A stretch of 64,000 bases of DNA from SHZL01 sp963708905 (GCA_963708905.1 CAVPUV010000040.1:1-64000); one strand, 5' to 3'; counted from the first letter of the stretch, positions 44,403 through 53,927 are shown. Notes: generated from the sequence alone by a model not told the origin. A program made the numbers and translations.

Positions 44403-47111
44403 ATGCTGAACAAGCTGTTTACAAAAATCCTTGGCAGCCGTAATGAACGGCTGGTCAAGAAAATGGGCAAGGCGGTGGGGCAGATCAACGACCTTGAACC
44501 CACGATGCAGGCGCTGAGTGACGCGGAACTCAAAGCCAAAACCGTGGAACTGCGTCAACGGCACGAAAACGGCCAGACGCTGGACAGCCTGCTGCCCGAA
44601 GCATTTGCCGTGGTCCGGGAGGCCTCACAGCGTACCCTGGGATTGCGCCATTTCGATGTGCAGATGATCGGTGGCATGGTCCTGCACCGTGGCATGATTT
44701 CTGAAATGAAGACCGGCGAAGGCAAGACGCTGATGGCTACGCTGGCGGTTTACCTGAACTCACTGACCGGCATGGGCGTGCACGTAGTGACGGTCAACGA
44801 CTACCTGGCCCGCCGCGACGCGGAGTGGATGCGGCCGGTGTACGAGGCTCTGGGGATATCGGTGGGCATCGCCGTTCCGGGCATGACGCCTGCAGACAAG
44901 CGCACGGCTTACGCCTGCGACGTGGTATACGCCACCAATAACGAGCTGGGGTTTGACTACCTGCGCGACAATATGGCGTTTTCAGTCGAGCAGAAAGTCC
45001 AGCGCGAGCGCTATTTCGCCATTGTCGACGAAGTGGATTCCATCCTCATCGACGAGGCCCGCACGCCGCTGATCATTTCCGGGGCGGCGGATGAATCACC
45101 GCAGTTATATGTCCGCATCAACCAGTTGATTCCAGGCCTGAAGCGCGCTGAAACGCCGGCCGACGATGAAGCGGAAGTGGGTCCGGGCGACTTCACCATT
45201 GACGAAAAGCAGAAACAAATCTACCTGACCGAAGACGGCATGAGCCAGGTCGAAAAGCTGATGGTGCAGTCCGGCCTGTTGAAGGCGGAGGACAGCCTTT
45301 ACAACGCGCAAAACCTCAACCTGGTGCATCACCTGAATGCCGCGCTGCGGGCGCATCATCTGTTTCACAAGGATGTGGACTACATCGTCAAGGACGGAGA
45401 AGTCGTGATCGTCGACGAGTTTACCGGGCGCACGCTGGCCGGCCGGCGCTGGTCGGAGGGGCTGCACCAGGCCATCGAGGCCAAGGAAGGCGTGCCCATC
45501 CAGAAAGAGAACCAGACCCTCGCGTCCATCACTTTTCAGAATTATTTTCGCCTGTACGACAAGCTCAGCGGCATGACCGGTACCGCCGATACGGAGGCTT
45601 ACGAATTCCAGTCCATTTATGGACTGGAAGTGGTGGTCATTCCCACCCATATGCCGATGATACGCATCGACCACGACGACCTGGTGTTCCTCAAGGCGGA
45701 GGCCAAATACACGGCCATCATCGAGGACATCAAGGATTGTGTGCAGCGCCGTCAACCGGTCCTGGTCGGAACCACTTCCATCGAGACTTCCGAGCTGATC
45801 TCGGGCATGCTCAAGAAGCACCACATCGCGCACGAGGTGCTCAACGCCAAGCAGCACGAACGCGAAGCGCACATAGTGGCCCAGGCCGGCAGTCCGGCCG
45901 CGGTTACCATCGCCACCAACATGGCTGGCCGCGGCACGGATATCGTGCTCGGCGGCAGTCTCAAGGTGGAACTGGAAGCGCTGCCGGCGGACACCGGCCC
46001 GGCGCTGCTGGAAAAGGTCAAAAGCGACTGGAAGAAACGGCATGAGGAAGTCATCGCCGCCGGCGGCCTGCACATCATCGGCACCGAACGGCATGAATCC
46101 CGCCGCATCGACAACCAGTTACGCGGCCGTTCGGGACGGCAGGGCGATCCGGGTTCCTCGCGCTTCTACCTGTCGCTGGAAGACAACCTGATGCGCATTT
46201 TTGCCTCCGACCGCATGTCCTCGATGATGCAGCGCTTCGGCATGAAGGAAGATGAAGCGATCGAGGCCGGAATGCTCAATCGCGCGATAGAAAACGCCCA
46301 GCGCAAGGTTGAAGCGCATAACTTTGACGTGCGCAAACACCTGCTGGACTATGACAACGTCGCCAATGACCAGCGGCGCGTGGTCTATCAGCAGCGCAAC
46401 GAGCTGATGGAAGCCGGCGAAATCGCCGATACGATCGCGGATATGCGCGATGACGTGTTCTCCAGCGTGATCGATCGTTTCATTGCCGCCGGCAGTATCG
46501 ATGAGCAGTGGGATATTGTCGGCCTGGAGAAAGCGCTGGATGGCGAGTTCGGCATCCAGCTGCCCTTGCAGCAATGGCTCAAACAGGACGAGCAACTGCA
46601 CGAGGAAATCTTGCGCGAGCGCATTCTGCAGGCCATTGCCGCGCATTTTACCAGCAAGGAATCCCAGACCGGGCCTGCCGTCATGCGCCATTTCGAAAAG
46701 GCCCTGATGTTGAACGTGCTGGACCAGAAATGGAAGGATCACCTGGCCAGCATGGATTACTTGCGGCAGGGCATCGGGCTGCGGGGCTACGCCCAGAAGC
46801 AGCCGATGCAGGAATACAAACGCGAATCCTTCCAGATGTTCACCGAACTGCTGGATAACATCAAGCACGAAGTGGTGCGGATCCTGGCCCGCGTGCAGGT
46901 CAAGGCCGAAGAAGATGTCGCGGCGGTGGATGAGCAGCGGCGCAAGACCGCGCCGATGCAATACCGGCACGGCGAGGCGGGCGACGCCGACGCGGCGAAG
47001 GCGCCGCAACACGAAACCTACGTGCGCGAAGGGCGCAAACTGGGTCGCAACGAGCCCTGTCCCTGCGGCTCCGGCAGCAAGTACAAGCACTGTCACGGCA
47101 AGCTGGCCTGA
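44403..47111 (+). CDS. secA: Preprotein translocase ATPase SecA
   Basis: A 902-residue motor of the Sec pathway. Walker A is at about residues 104-110 (TGEGKTL), the DEAD-like Walker B reads VDEVDSILIDEA, helicase motifs continue with TGTADTEAYEF, NMAGRGTDI and RGRSGRQGD, and the C-terminal zinc-binding SecB/lipid site is CPCGSGSKYKHCHG. The family's usual full length is present. It lies immediately after a five-hairpin repeat. Confidence 0.98.
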   Translation: MLNKLFTKILGSRNERLVKKMGKAVGQINDLEPTMQALSDAELKAKTVELRQRHENGQTLDSLLPEAFAVVREASQRTLGLRHFDVQMIGGMVLHRGMISEMKTGEGKTLMATLAVYLNSLTGMGVHVVTVNDYLARRDAEWMRPVYEALGISVGIAVPGMTPADKRTAYACDVVYATNNELGFDYLRDNMAFSVEQKVQRERYFAIVDEVDSILIDEARTPLIISGAADESPQLYVRINQLIPGLKRAETPADDEAEVGPGDFTIDEKQKQIYLTEDGMSQVEKLMVQSGLLKAEDSLYNAQNLNLVHHLNAALRAHHLFHKDVDYIVKDGEVVIVDEFTGRTLAGRRWSEGLHQAIEAKEGVPIQKENQTLASITFQNYFRLYDKLSGMTGTADTEAYEFQSIYGLEVVVIPTHMPMIRIDHDDLVFLKAEAKYTAIIEDIKDCVQRRQPVLVGTTSIETSELISGMLKKHHIAHEVLNAKQHEREAHIVAQAGSPAAVTIATNMAGRGTDIVLGGSLKVELEALPADTGPALLEKVKSDWKKRHEEVIAAGGLHIIGTERHESRRIDNQLRGRSGRQGDPGSSRFYLSLEDNLMRIFASDRMSSMMQRFGMKEDEAIEAGMLNRAIENAQRKVEAHNFDVRKHLLDYDNVANDQRRVVYQQRNELMEAGEIADTIADMRDDVFSSVIDRFIAAGSIDEQWDIVGLEKALDGEFGIQLPLQQWLKQDEQLHEEILRERILQAIAAHFTSKESQTGPAVMRHFEKALMLNVLDQKWKDHLASMDYLRQGIGLRGYAQKQPMQEYKRESFQMFTELLDNIKHEVVRILARVQVKAEEDVAAVDEQRRKTAPMQYRHGEAGDADAAKAPQHETYVREGRKLGRNEPCPCGSGSKYKHCHGKLA

Positions 47112-47220
47112 TACCCTGTAGGCGCGCTTGCGCGCGACAGTTCCTTTGCACGGCTGGCACTTGCCATCCAGATGGCAATAGACTATTGTTCAATCGCCAT
47201 CACGCAAAAGGATTCAAATC

Positions 47221-47469
47221 ATGTCTGAACCCCAATTATCGGTGCGCAGCGCACGCGCGCGCGAGCTTGCCCATCGTCTGGCCAAACGCGAACGACGCAC
47301 GGTTGCCGAAGTGGTGGAGCGCGCGCTCGAAGAATACTCTGCACACCAGACTGGCCGGGTACCGGCGGCGGAGTTTTATCGTGAACTGAATCGGCGTTGC
47401 GCGACTGACCTCGATTTGGAGCAAGTCATCCAGTCCAGTCGTCAGCCGAACAGCGGAATCACGTTTTGA
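47221..47469 (+). CDS. vapB: VapB-family antitoxin (Rv0623-like)
   Basis: An 82-residue protein. The N-terminal ribbon-helix-helix-type segment reads SVRSARARELAHRLAKRERRTVAEVVERAL, the rest is a toxin-binding tail. It should bind its own promoter and neutralise the adjacent VapC. Its stop overlaps the toxin start by 4 bp (TTGA). It begins 109 bp after secA, an interruption of the usual gene order. Confidence 0.85.
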   Translation: MSEPQLSVRSARARELAHRLAKRERRTVAEVVERALEEYSAHQTGRVPAAEFYRELNRRCATDLDLEQVIQSSRQPNSGITF

Positions 47470-47876
47470 TTTTCCTGGATACTAATGTCATATCAGAGAC
47501 GTTGCGCAAGAATCCGGACGAGAAGGTCATGGCCTGGCTGGCGATGCACGATGATTCGCTGGCCCTTCCCACCATCACCATTGCCGAAATCGCCTTTGGC
47601 ATCGTCAAGATACGACCCGATGAATGCTCTGCGCTGCTGCAAGCTGGACTGGATGGCTGGCGTGGCCGTTTTGCCGGCCGGATTTTTCCGTTCACTGAAC
47701 AGGCGGCTCTGATTTACGGGGAACTGATGGGCGAGGCGGTTCGGGCCGGATTCAGATTATCCGCACCTGACGGCATGATCGCTGCCATCACCAAAGCCAA
47801 CCGGGGCCGGCTTGCAACCCGCAACACCCGGGATTTCAGCGCCTTGCCCATAGAGCTGATCAACCCCTGGGCGTAG
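47466..47876 (+). CDS. vapC: VapC-family PIN-domain toxin
   Basis: A 136-residue PIN ribonuclease. Acidic residues fit the family: FLDTNVISE (Asp4-like), TIAEIAFG (Glu), APDGMIAAI (Asp) and TRNTRDFS (Asp). The FitB-like subclass is the closest by eye. It would cleave RNA (often tRNA) when VapB is degraded. TTG start within the vapB stop. Confidence 0.87.
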   Translation: MIFLDTNVISETLRKNPDEKVMAWLAMHDDSLALPTITIAEIAFGIVKIRPDECSALLQAGLDGWRGRFAGRIFPFTEQAALIYGELMGEAVRAGFRLSAPDGMIAAITKANRGRLATRNTRDFSALPIELINPWA

Positions 47877-47882
47877 TCGTCT

Positions 47883-48056
47883 TTTTCCCGCTATGGCCAA
47901 TCGACCATAACCGGCATGCAGCGCCGCCATCGCCTGATCAAGTTCTGTCAGCGATCCCTGATTGTCGATGACATTGTCCGCCAGCGCCAGGCGTTGGTGG
48001 CGGGTAGCCTGTGATTGCAGGATGGCTAGGGCCTGTTCACGGCTGATCTGGTCCCG
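47883..48056 (-). pseudogene. coaE C-terminal relic
   Basis: About 58 codons closely match the end of the intact coaE at 48675-49316: SREQALAILQSQATRHQRLA here versus SREQALAILQSQASRQQRLA there, and the DNA is roughly 87% alike by eye. It starts 6 bp after the vapC stop and lacks the P-loop and most of the gene. It looks like a leftover of the recombination that brought vapBC in. Confidence 0.85.
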
Positions 48057-48188
48057 GACCCTGCCGGGCGTGGCGAATTTCCCGCATCTCGCTGGCATGC
48101 TCTTCCGGGTTATACTATGGTGCCAGTAGGGGTGGAGATCGGGCATGATCTGGAGACGCTAACAACGCGAGGGGGGTCGCGGGAGAAA

Positions 48189-48632
48189 ATGTCGACGCGG
48201 AAGAAGTTCCATCTGTATCTGTATCTTTTGGCCATCGCGCTTGTCGCGGCCGTGGCCGCCGCCGTGTGGTGGCAGTCCCTGCCGGGATACCAGGTCGAAC
48301 CCGGCTTTGCCACCGTCCAGGACGCCTTTCGCGACCACCAGAGCGGCATGATGGTGGAAGTTAGCGGCAACGTCGTCCGTATCCTGCGCCACGACAAGGA
48401 CGACCGGCGCAACCAGAAATTCATCATCCGGCTGACCAACGGCCAGTCGCTGCTCGTCATCCATGACCAGGTCGCGGGCGAACCTGTTCCGCTGTCGATC
48501 AACGATTCGGTGCTGGTGCGCGGCAAATACCAGTGGAGCGAAACCGGCGGCACCTTGATCTTTACGCGGCGCGACCACTCACTGCACCGGCTGCACGGCT
48601 GGATAGAACACCAGGGTAAGCGCTACGACTAG
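48189..48632 (+). CDS. DUF3465 domain protein, membrane-anchored
   Basis: A 147-residue protein with one N-terminal membrane helix (YLYLLAIALVAAVAAAVWW) and an OB-fold-like periplasmic domain: VEVSGNVVRILRHD, NGQSLLVIHD and SVLVRGKYQWSETGGTLIFT, ending HGWIEHQGKRYD. These are DUF3465 features; the function of the family is unknown. ATG at 48189 follows GGGAGAAA. A TTATACT -10-like box lies near 48112. Confidence 0.8.
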   Translation: MSTRKKFHLYLYLLAIALVAAVAAAVWWQSLPGYQVEPGFATVQDAFRDHQSGMMVEVSGNVVRILRHDKDDRRNQKFIIRLTNGQSLLVIHDQVAGEPVPLSINDSVLVRGKYQWSETGGTLIFTRRDHSLHRLHGWIEHQGKRYD

Positions 48633-48674
48633 TTATTGGTCAGGCCAACAATTGAGGACCGTTCAATTGGGCGC

Positions 48675-49316
48675 TTAAGCACCACCTGCTTCAGCCTGCT
48701 GCACCGCCAGCAGTACATAGCGGGCATGCAGCGCCGCAACCGCCTGATCGAGTTGTTCCAGGGATCCTTTGTTATCGATGACATCGTCCGCCAGCGCCAG
48801 GCGTTGCTGGCGGCTGGCCTGTGATTGCAGTATGGCCAGGGCCTGTTCACGGCTGATCCGGTCCCGCGCCATGGCCCGGGAAATCTGGGTTTCTTCATCG
48901 ACGTCGGCCACCAGCACGCGGTCGGCCCAGGCATAACGCCCCGATTCCGCCAGCAAGGGCACCACCAGGATGCAGTAGGGAGCTTCCAGGGCCGCGATTC
49001 GCCGCTTGACCTCGGCGCCGATGGCGGGATGAAGGATGCCTTCGAGCTTTTGCTTGCTGTCGGGGTCGGTGAAAATGAGTTCGCGCATGCGTTTGCGGTC
49101 CAGCGCGCCGCCGGCGTCGAGAACGCCGCTGCCGAAGTCGTGCACGATGGCCGCCAGCGCGGGCTGCCCGGGCTGCACCAGTTCACGTGCGATGACATCG
49201 GTATCGACTACCGCGGCGCCAAGTCTGGCAAAGGCTTCGGATACCGCGCTTTTACCCGCGGCGATACCGCCCGTCAGCACCACCACGTAAGGACGCCGGT
49301 GAGCTGTTTGCGGCAT
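48675..49316 (-). CDS. coaE: Dephospho-CoA kinase
   Basis: A 213-residue P-loop kinase for the last step of CoA synthesis. VVLTGGIAAGKSAVSEAF carries Walker A, VVDTDVIARELV binds dephospho-CoA, and VVPLLAESG and RDRISREQA complete the lid region. It is the last gene of pilB-pilC-pilD-coaE, the standard gammaproteobacterial order, and shares one base with pilD. Confidence 0.96.
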   Translation of the reverse strand: MPQTAHRRPYVVVLTGGIAAGKSAVSEAFARLGAAVVDTDVIARELVQPGQPALAAIVHDFGSGVLDAGGALDRKRMRELIFTDPDSKQKLEGILHPAIGAEVKRRIAALEAPYCILVVPLLAESGRYAWADRVLVADVDEETQISRAMARDRISREQALAILQSQASRQQRLALADDVIDNKGSLEQLDQAVAALHARYVLLAVQQAEAGGA

Positions 49317-50200
49317 TAACCAAACCCGCTGGCACGGAGGTAGTGATCCATGATCTGCTGGCCCCAGACCAGGGCAATCCAGCCGGCGGCGGCGATGAAG
49401 GGTCCGAAGGGCATGGGCTTGTCCCGTTGCATCTTGCCGCTGCCCAGCAGCACGAGGCCGACCGCGGCGCCCACCACCGATGACAGCAGCACCATCAGCG
49501 GCAGATATTGCCAGCCCAGCCAGGCGCCGAGCGCGGCCAGCAGCTTGAAATCACCGTAACCCATGCCTTCCTTGCCGGTAAGCAGCCGGAATAGTTGATA
49601 AATCGACCACAGAATCAGATAACCGGCCACGGCGCCCAACACGCTGGCTGCCAGGTCGGTGAACAGCGCGAAATAATTGGCCAGGATGCCGGCCCACAGC
49701 AGCGGCAGGGTGATGTTGTCCGGCAACAGCTGGGTGTCCACGTCGATGCCGGTCAGGGCGATCAGTACCGCGGTGAGGACCAGGGCGCCCAGGCCCTGCA
49801 GGGTCGGGCCGAAGTGCCACAGCGTGACCAGGAACAATACCGCGGTGGCCAGTTCCACCAGCGGATAACGCCAGGAAATTTTCGCCCGGCAGGCCGAGCA
49901 GCGGCCGCGCAGCAGCAGGAATCCCAGCAGCGGGATGTTTTCCCAGGCCCTGATGCCGTGGCCGCAGTGGGGACATTTCGAACGGGCAAAAACGATGCCC
50001 GGCGGTGGCTGGTCCGACGTTGACGGCAGGTCCAGCAACTGCTGGCACTGGCAGCGCCAGTCATGCTCCAGCAGCGCCGGCAGGCGCAGGATGACCACGT
50101 TGAGGAAACTGCCGATGATGGCGCCAAAAACGAACACCCCTCCGAAGAGGAGGGGTGGGGAGGCCAATATGACTTCAAATACCGGCAATGGCTTGAACAA
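49316..50200 (-). CDS. pilD: Type IV prepilin peptidase/N-methyltransferase PilD
   Basis: A 294-residue membrane enzyme that removes the leader of PilA-like prepilins and methylates the new N-terminus. Zinc-binding Cys pairs are in CPHCGHGIRAWENIPL and CSACRAKISWRYPLVE. Catalytic Asp residues are in DVDTQLLPDNITLP and GYGDFKLLAALGAWLG. About seven further hydrophobic segments are seen. Confidence 0.96.
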   Translation of the reverse strand: MFKPLPVFEVILASPPLLFGGVFVFGAIIGSFLNVVILRLPALLEHDWRCQCQQLLDLPSTSDQPPPGIVFARSKCPHCGHGIRAWENIPLLGFLLLRGRCSACRAKISWRYPLVELATAVLFLVTLWHFGPTLQGLGALVLTAVLIALTGIDVDTQLLPDNITLPLLWAGILANYFALFTDLAASVLGAVAGYLILWSIYQLFRLLTGKEGMGYGDFKLLAALGAWLGWQYLPLMVLLSSVVGAAVGLVLLGSGKMQRDKPMPFGPFIAAAGWIALVWGQQIMDHYLRASGFG

Positions 50201-50203
50201 CGC

Positions 50204-51424
50204 TCAGAAGACCGCGGCCATTTTGAAGATCGGCAGGTACATCGCAATCACCATGGCGCCGACCACGATACCGACGAATACGATGATCGCCGGTTCCAGC
50301 AGGCTGCTGAGCGCATCCACCGCGTTGCTCACTTCCTCTTCGTAGGCTTCGGCCACCTTGAACAGCATTTCATCCAGTGAGCCGGCCTCCTCGCCGATGG
50401 CGGCCATCTGCACCACCATGTTGGGGAACAGATCGGTCTGCTGCATGGCCAGTTGCAACTGGTGGCCGACGGCCACATCACCGCGAATGCGGCTGGCGGC
50501 TTCATCGTAGACGCGGTTGCCGGTGGCGCCGGAAACGATCTGCAGAGCCTCCACCAGCGGCACGCCGGCGGCAAAGGTGATCGCCAGCGTGCGGCAGAAG
50601 CGCGCAATCGCCGCCTGCTGCAGGATCTGGCCCACGATCGGCAGTTTCAGCGAGGTGCGGTCGATCAGGTGGGCAAACTTCTTCGAGCGGTTTTTCGCCA
50701 TGACAAAGGCCACGATCGCGGCGACGAAAATGAGCAGCAGGTACACGCCGGTGGCCTGCATGAACCTTGAGGCGCCGACGATCATCTTGGTGAAGGCCGG
50801 CAGATCCGCGCCAAACGATTTGAAAATGTTTTCGAACTGCGGCACCACGTAAATCAGCAGGATGGAAGAGACGATGATGGCGACGGCAATGACCGCTGCG
50901 GGATAATACAACGCTTTCTTGATCTTGCCCTTGATGCTCTCGATGCGCTCCTTGTGGGTGGCCACGCTGTCGAGGATGGTATCCAGCACGCCGGCGCTCT
51001 CACCCGCCTTGACCAGGTTGACATACAGCTCATCGAACTGCACGGGGTAGGCCGCCAGCGATTCGTGCAGCGTGCCGCCGGACTCGATTTCGGCCTTGAT
51101 CTTGTCCAACACGGTGCGCATGCGGGGGTTTTTCACACCGCCCGAAATGATCTGGAAAGCCGTCACCAGCGGCACGCCGGATTTCAGCATGGTGGCCAGC
51201 TGGCGGCTGAAGATGGCCACGTCCTTGGCGCCGATACGGCTGCCGGAGCCGCCGAACAGCGGCTTGGACTTCTTCTTTACCAGTATGGGGTTGATGCCCT
51301 GGCGGCGCAATTCGGCGCGCACCAGGTTGGGGCTGAGGGCTATGTGCTGGCCTTTCAGCTTGACGCCGCGCTTGTCGCGGCCCTGCCAGAGAAATACGGT
51401 GGGTTGAGCGCTTCCTGTTGCCAT
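50204..51424 (-). CDS. pilC: Type IV pilus inner-membrane platform protein PilC
   Basis: A 406-residue GspF-family protein with two cytoplasmic T2SF domains (about 70-195 and 275-395) and three membrane helices. Family landmarks: FSRQLATMLKSGVPLVTAF, ALYYPAAVIAVAIIVSSIL, FCRTLAITFAAGVPLVEAL and a C-terminal SSLLEPAIIVFVGIVVGAMV. It links the PilB motor to the growing pilus. Confidence 0.96.
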   Translation of the reverse strand: MATGSAQPTVFLWQGRDKRGVKLKGQHIALSPNLVRAELRRQGINPILVKKKSKPLFGGSGSRIGAKDVAIFSRQLATMLKSGVPLVTAFQIISGGVKNPRMRTVLDKIKAEIESGGTLHESLAAYPVQFDELYVNLVKAGESAGVLDTILDSVATHKERIESIKGKIKKALYYPAAVIAVAIIVSSILLIYVVPQFENIFKSFGADLPAFTKMIVGASRFMQATGVYLLLIFVAAIVAFVMAKNRSKKFAHLIDRTSLKLPIVGQILQQAAIARFCRTLAITFAAGVPLVEALQIVSGATGNRVYDEAASRIRGDVAVGHQLQLAMQQTDLFPNMVVQMAAIGEEAGSLDEMLFKVAEAYEEEVSNAVDALSSLLEPAIIVFVGIVVGAMVIAMYLPIFKMAAVF

Positions 51425-51427
51425 AAC

Positions 51428-53143
51428 CTAGTCCTTGGTTACCCGGTTGATTTCAATGAGGTCGGTGATGCCGGCGGCGACTTTCTGCCGCGCCGATTGA
51501 CGCAGGTCGGCGATGCCTTCCTTGCGCGCCTGCTCGGCAATGCGCATGGCACTGCCATCCTCCAGGATGATATGCGCAATGGAATCCGAAATCGGCATGA
51601 CCTCGAAGATACCGGAGCGGCCTTTGTAGCCGTCGTTGCAATCCGAGCAGCCGATGGGTTTGTACAGCGTCAGGTCGTCCAGCTCGCCGCCGTCAAAGCC
51701 GGCCTGCAACAGCGCCTCGCGCGGCAGCTGGTGCCTCTGTTTGCAGGAGTGCAGCGTGCGCACCAGGCGCTGGGCGATGACCAGGTTCACCGCCGAGGTG
51801 ATGTTGTAGGACGGCACGCCCATGTTCATCAGGCGGGTTACCGATTGCGGCGCGTCATTGGTGTGCAGCGTGGACAGCACCAGGTGACCGGTCTGGGCCG
51901 CCTTGATGGCGATTTCGGCAGTCTCGAGGTCGCGGATCTCGCCGACCATGATGACATCCGGGTCCTGGCGCAGGAAGGCGCGCAAGGCGCGGGCGAAGGT
52001 CATGCCCTGCTTGACGTTCTGCGCCACCTGGTTGATGCCCGGCACGCGGATTTCCACCGGGTCCTCGACCGTCGAGATATTGCGCCCTTCTTCGTTGAGC
52101 AACTGCAGCGCGGTGTACAGGGTGACGGTCTTGCCGCTGCCGGTGGGGCCGGTCACCAGGATCATGCCATAGGGTTTCTTTACCGCCACTTCATACAAAA
52201 AACGTTGTTTGTCCTCGAATCCCAGCTGCTGGATGCCCAGCTTGGTGGCAGACTGGTCGAGAATACGCAGCACCACCTTTTCGCCGAACAGCGTCGGGCA
52301 GGTGCTGGCGCGGAAATCGATGCTTTTGTTGCGCGACAGGTTGAGCTTGATACGGCCGTCCTGCGGCACCCGTTTCTCGGCGATGTCGAGACCGGCCATG
52401 ACCTTGAGCCGCGAGGAGATGCGGCGCGACATCTGCAGCGGCGGGCTGGCCATCTGCTTGAGCAGGCCATCCAGGCGGTAACGGATGCGGTACTTGGACT
52501 CATAGGGTTCGAAGTGGATGTCGGACGCGCCTTTGCGGATCGCGTCCAGCAGTACCTTGTTGATGAAGCGCACCACCGGTGTTTCATCCACCGCCGGGTC
52601 GACACTGCTGTCATCGGCGCCGTCCATCTCCGCCTGGAAATTGACGCTTTCCAGCCCCTCTTCCTCGTCCAGGTCGTCGAACACCGGGTTGGTCGCTTCC
52701 ATGGCGCGTTCGATGGCGGGCAGCAGCATGTCGGCCGCCACCAGCACGGGCTGCACGTGGAAGCCGGAACTGAAGGTGATTTCATCCAGCAGCTGATGGT
52801 CGGTGGGGTCTTTCAGCGCGACGAACAGCTGGTTGCCGCGCAATTGCAGCGGCAGGGCCTGGTGCTTTTCGATCAGGGCCTCGCTGACCAGGCTCAGCGG
52901 CACCTGACTGAGGTCGAAGGCGCGGATGTCTATCAGCGGCACGCCGTATTCTTCCGACGCTGCGGCGGCCAGTTGCGCGGCGGGCGCCTCGCCGTTGTGG
53001 ATCAGCCAGCCCAGCAGCGACTGGTTTTTCCTGCTGGACTGGGCGCAAGCATTCGCCGCCTGCGCCGGGTTGAGAATATGACTTTCAACCAGCCGGCGGG
53101 CCAGGTCATTGATGGTGCTGGCGACCCTGAGTTCCGTGCTCAT
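51428..53143 (-). CDS. pilB: Type IV pilus assembly ATPase PilB
   Basis: A 571-residue hexameric motor. It has an N-terminal MshEN/GspE-like domain, then ASDIHFEPYE, Walker A GPTGSGKT at about 332-339, VEDPVEIRVPGINQ, the Asp box RQDPDVIMVGEIRD and the His box TGHLVLSTLHTNDA. The zinc-binding part keeps GCSDCNDG, but the usual first CxxC appears as HSC, so one ligand may be His. It is read from the promoter at 53176-53206. Confidence 0.96.
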   Translation of the reverse strand: MSTELRVASTINDLARRLVESHILNPAQAANACAQSSRKNQSLLGWLIHNGEAPAAQLAAAASEEYGVPLIDIRAFDLSQVPLSLVSEALIEKHQALPLQLRGNQLFVALKDPTDHQLLDEITFSSGFHVQPVLVAADMLLPAIERAMEATNPVFDDLDEEEGLESVNFQAEMDGADDSSVDPAVDETPVVRFINKVLLDAIRKGASDIHFEPYESKYRIRYRLDGLLKQMASPPLQMSRRISSRLKVMAGLDIAEKRVPQDGRIKLNLSRNKSIDFRASTCPTLFGEKVVLRILDQSATKLGIQQLGFEDKQRFLYEVAVKKPYGMILVTGPTGSGKTVTLYTALQLLNEEGRNISTVEDPVEIRVPGINQVAQNVKQGMTFARALRAFLRQDPDVIMVGEIRDLETAEIAIKAAQTGHLVLSTLHTNDAPQSVTRLMNMGVPSYNITSAVNLVIAQRLVRTLHSCKQRHQLPREALLQAGFDGGELDDLTLYKPIGCSDCNDGYKGRSGIFEVMPISDSIAHIILEDGSAMRIAEQARKEGIADLRQSARQKVAAGITDLIEINRVTKD

Positions 53144-53160
53144 CCTTGTTGGACCTTTCC

Positions 53161-53214
53161 GTTTCCCCGGTTGATATTATACCTGTTTGTCATCTGCTGT
53201 CTGCAAGTGGTTGT
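53161..53214 (-). promoter_or_regulatory. pilB promoter region, copy A of a 54-bp duplicated segment
   Basis: Reading on the minus strand toward pilB there is TTGCAG (53201-53206), 19 bp, then TATAAT (53176-53181). The same 54 bp, with about 47 of 54 positions identical, recurs at 53928-53981, on the far side of brnTA. The long spacer makes the -35 assignment uncertain; the -10 is exact. Confidence 0.6.
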
Positions 53215-53321
53215 TAAAAACCGGAAATTATGAAATTACACTGATGTACCCCTCACAGGGGCTATCATCCGCGTTTTGGATTGGGAATCAAGCCCTCTCC
53301 TGGGAACCCCCTTGCGCGCGA

Positions 53322-53636
53322 TTAGCTGCTAACGCGCTTGCGCGCGAGGGGTTTGGCGCGCGTTCGACTTGATCGTGTGGTCAGACCTTTGGCTGCTACC
53401 TTGCGTAATGCATCGTTTATTCGGGTCTGATAGCCGCTGCCCTGGGCTTTGAAATAAGCCAGGACATCCGCGTCCAGGCGAACGGTAGTAAGCACTTTGG
53501 TAGGCGCTTTCTGCGGGCCGCGGCCGCTCTTAAGCGTCGGCGGTCCAAGCATTTCCTCGGACCAGGGCGGGTTATCCGCGTCCGCCCGCCTATTTGAAGT
53601 AGTCTTTGGCGATTTCAAAGTAATAGCGTGCTTCAT
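53322..53636 (-). CDS. brnA: BrnA-family antitoxin
   Basis: A 104-residue protein. The middle carries KVLTTVRLDADVLAYFKAQG and GYQTRINDALRKVA, the C-terminal ribbon-helix-helix DNA-binding motif of BrnA, followed by a very basic tail. It overlaps the upstream toxin gene by 47 bp. It should bind BrnT and the operon promoter. A GC-rich inverted repeat (CCCCTTGCGCGCG...GCGCGCGAGGGG, about 53308-53351) overlaps its end. Confidence 0.85.
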   Translation of the reverse strand: MKHAITLKSPKTTSNRRADADNPPWSEEMLGPPTLKSGRGPQKAPTKVLTTVRLDADVLAYFKAQGSGYQTRINDALRKVAAKGLTTRSSRTRAKPLARKRVSS

Positions 53637-53877
53637 GTTTCTCCGCCTTCCGCAAGGAAATGATGTGGGAACCCGTGCGACGTTCGGTGTATACCAGCAC
53701 GGCCACAGTGCCTTCCAATAAACCGAAGGTGACCAATCGCCTCTCGGCATAAGCCTGACGGACATCTTCCCGGGTGATCGTGAAGTTATCCCAGATGGCC
53801 TCGCAGCCGGCGAAATCGAGCCCGTGATCCTTGATGTTCTTCCGGCGTTTGGGTTCATCCCAAGTGGTCACGGGCAA
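53590..53877 (-). CDS. brnT: BrnT-family toxin (RelE-like ribonuclease)
   Basis: A 95-residue protein matching BrnT: WDEPKRRKNIKDHGLDF at the N-terminus, then YAERRLVTFGLLEGTVAVLVYTER and IISLRKAEKHEARYY, which holds the RKA(E) motif and C-terminal YY. BrnT halts translation by RNA cleavage and is held by BrnA. A copy of the pilB promoter lies 60-100 bp upstream and points toward this gene. Confidence 0.88.
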   Translation of the reverse strand: MPVTTWDEPKRRKNIKDHGLDFAGCEAIWDNFTITREDVRQAYAERRLVTFGLLEGTVAVLVYTERRTGSHIISLRKAEKHEARYYFEIAKDYFK

Positions 53878-53927
53878 AGTGTAGTAACAAAATACTAGTT
53901 AGGCAAGGGAAATATATCGCAAGGGCT

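Noticed and set aside
45105..47096. Two long minus-strand frames opposite secA
   Set aside because: Shadows of secA; no motifs or Shine-Dalgarno sites.
48117..48188. Upstream extension of the DUF3465 gene
   Set aside because: The extension has no membrane or domain features, and ATG at 48189 has a good ribosome-binding site just before the membrane helix.
50954..53233. A 759-codon open frame on the + strand opposite pilC and pilB
   Set aside because: It is antisense to two clearly recognised pilus genes, has no family features, and is the usual shadow of GC-rich coding sequence.
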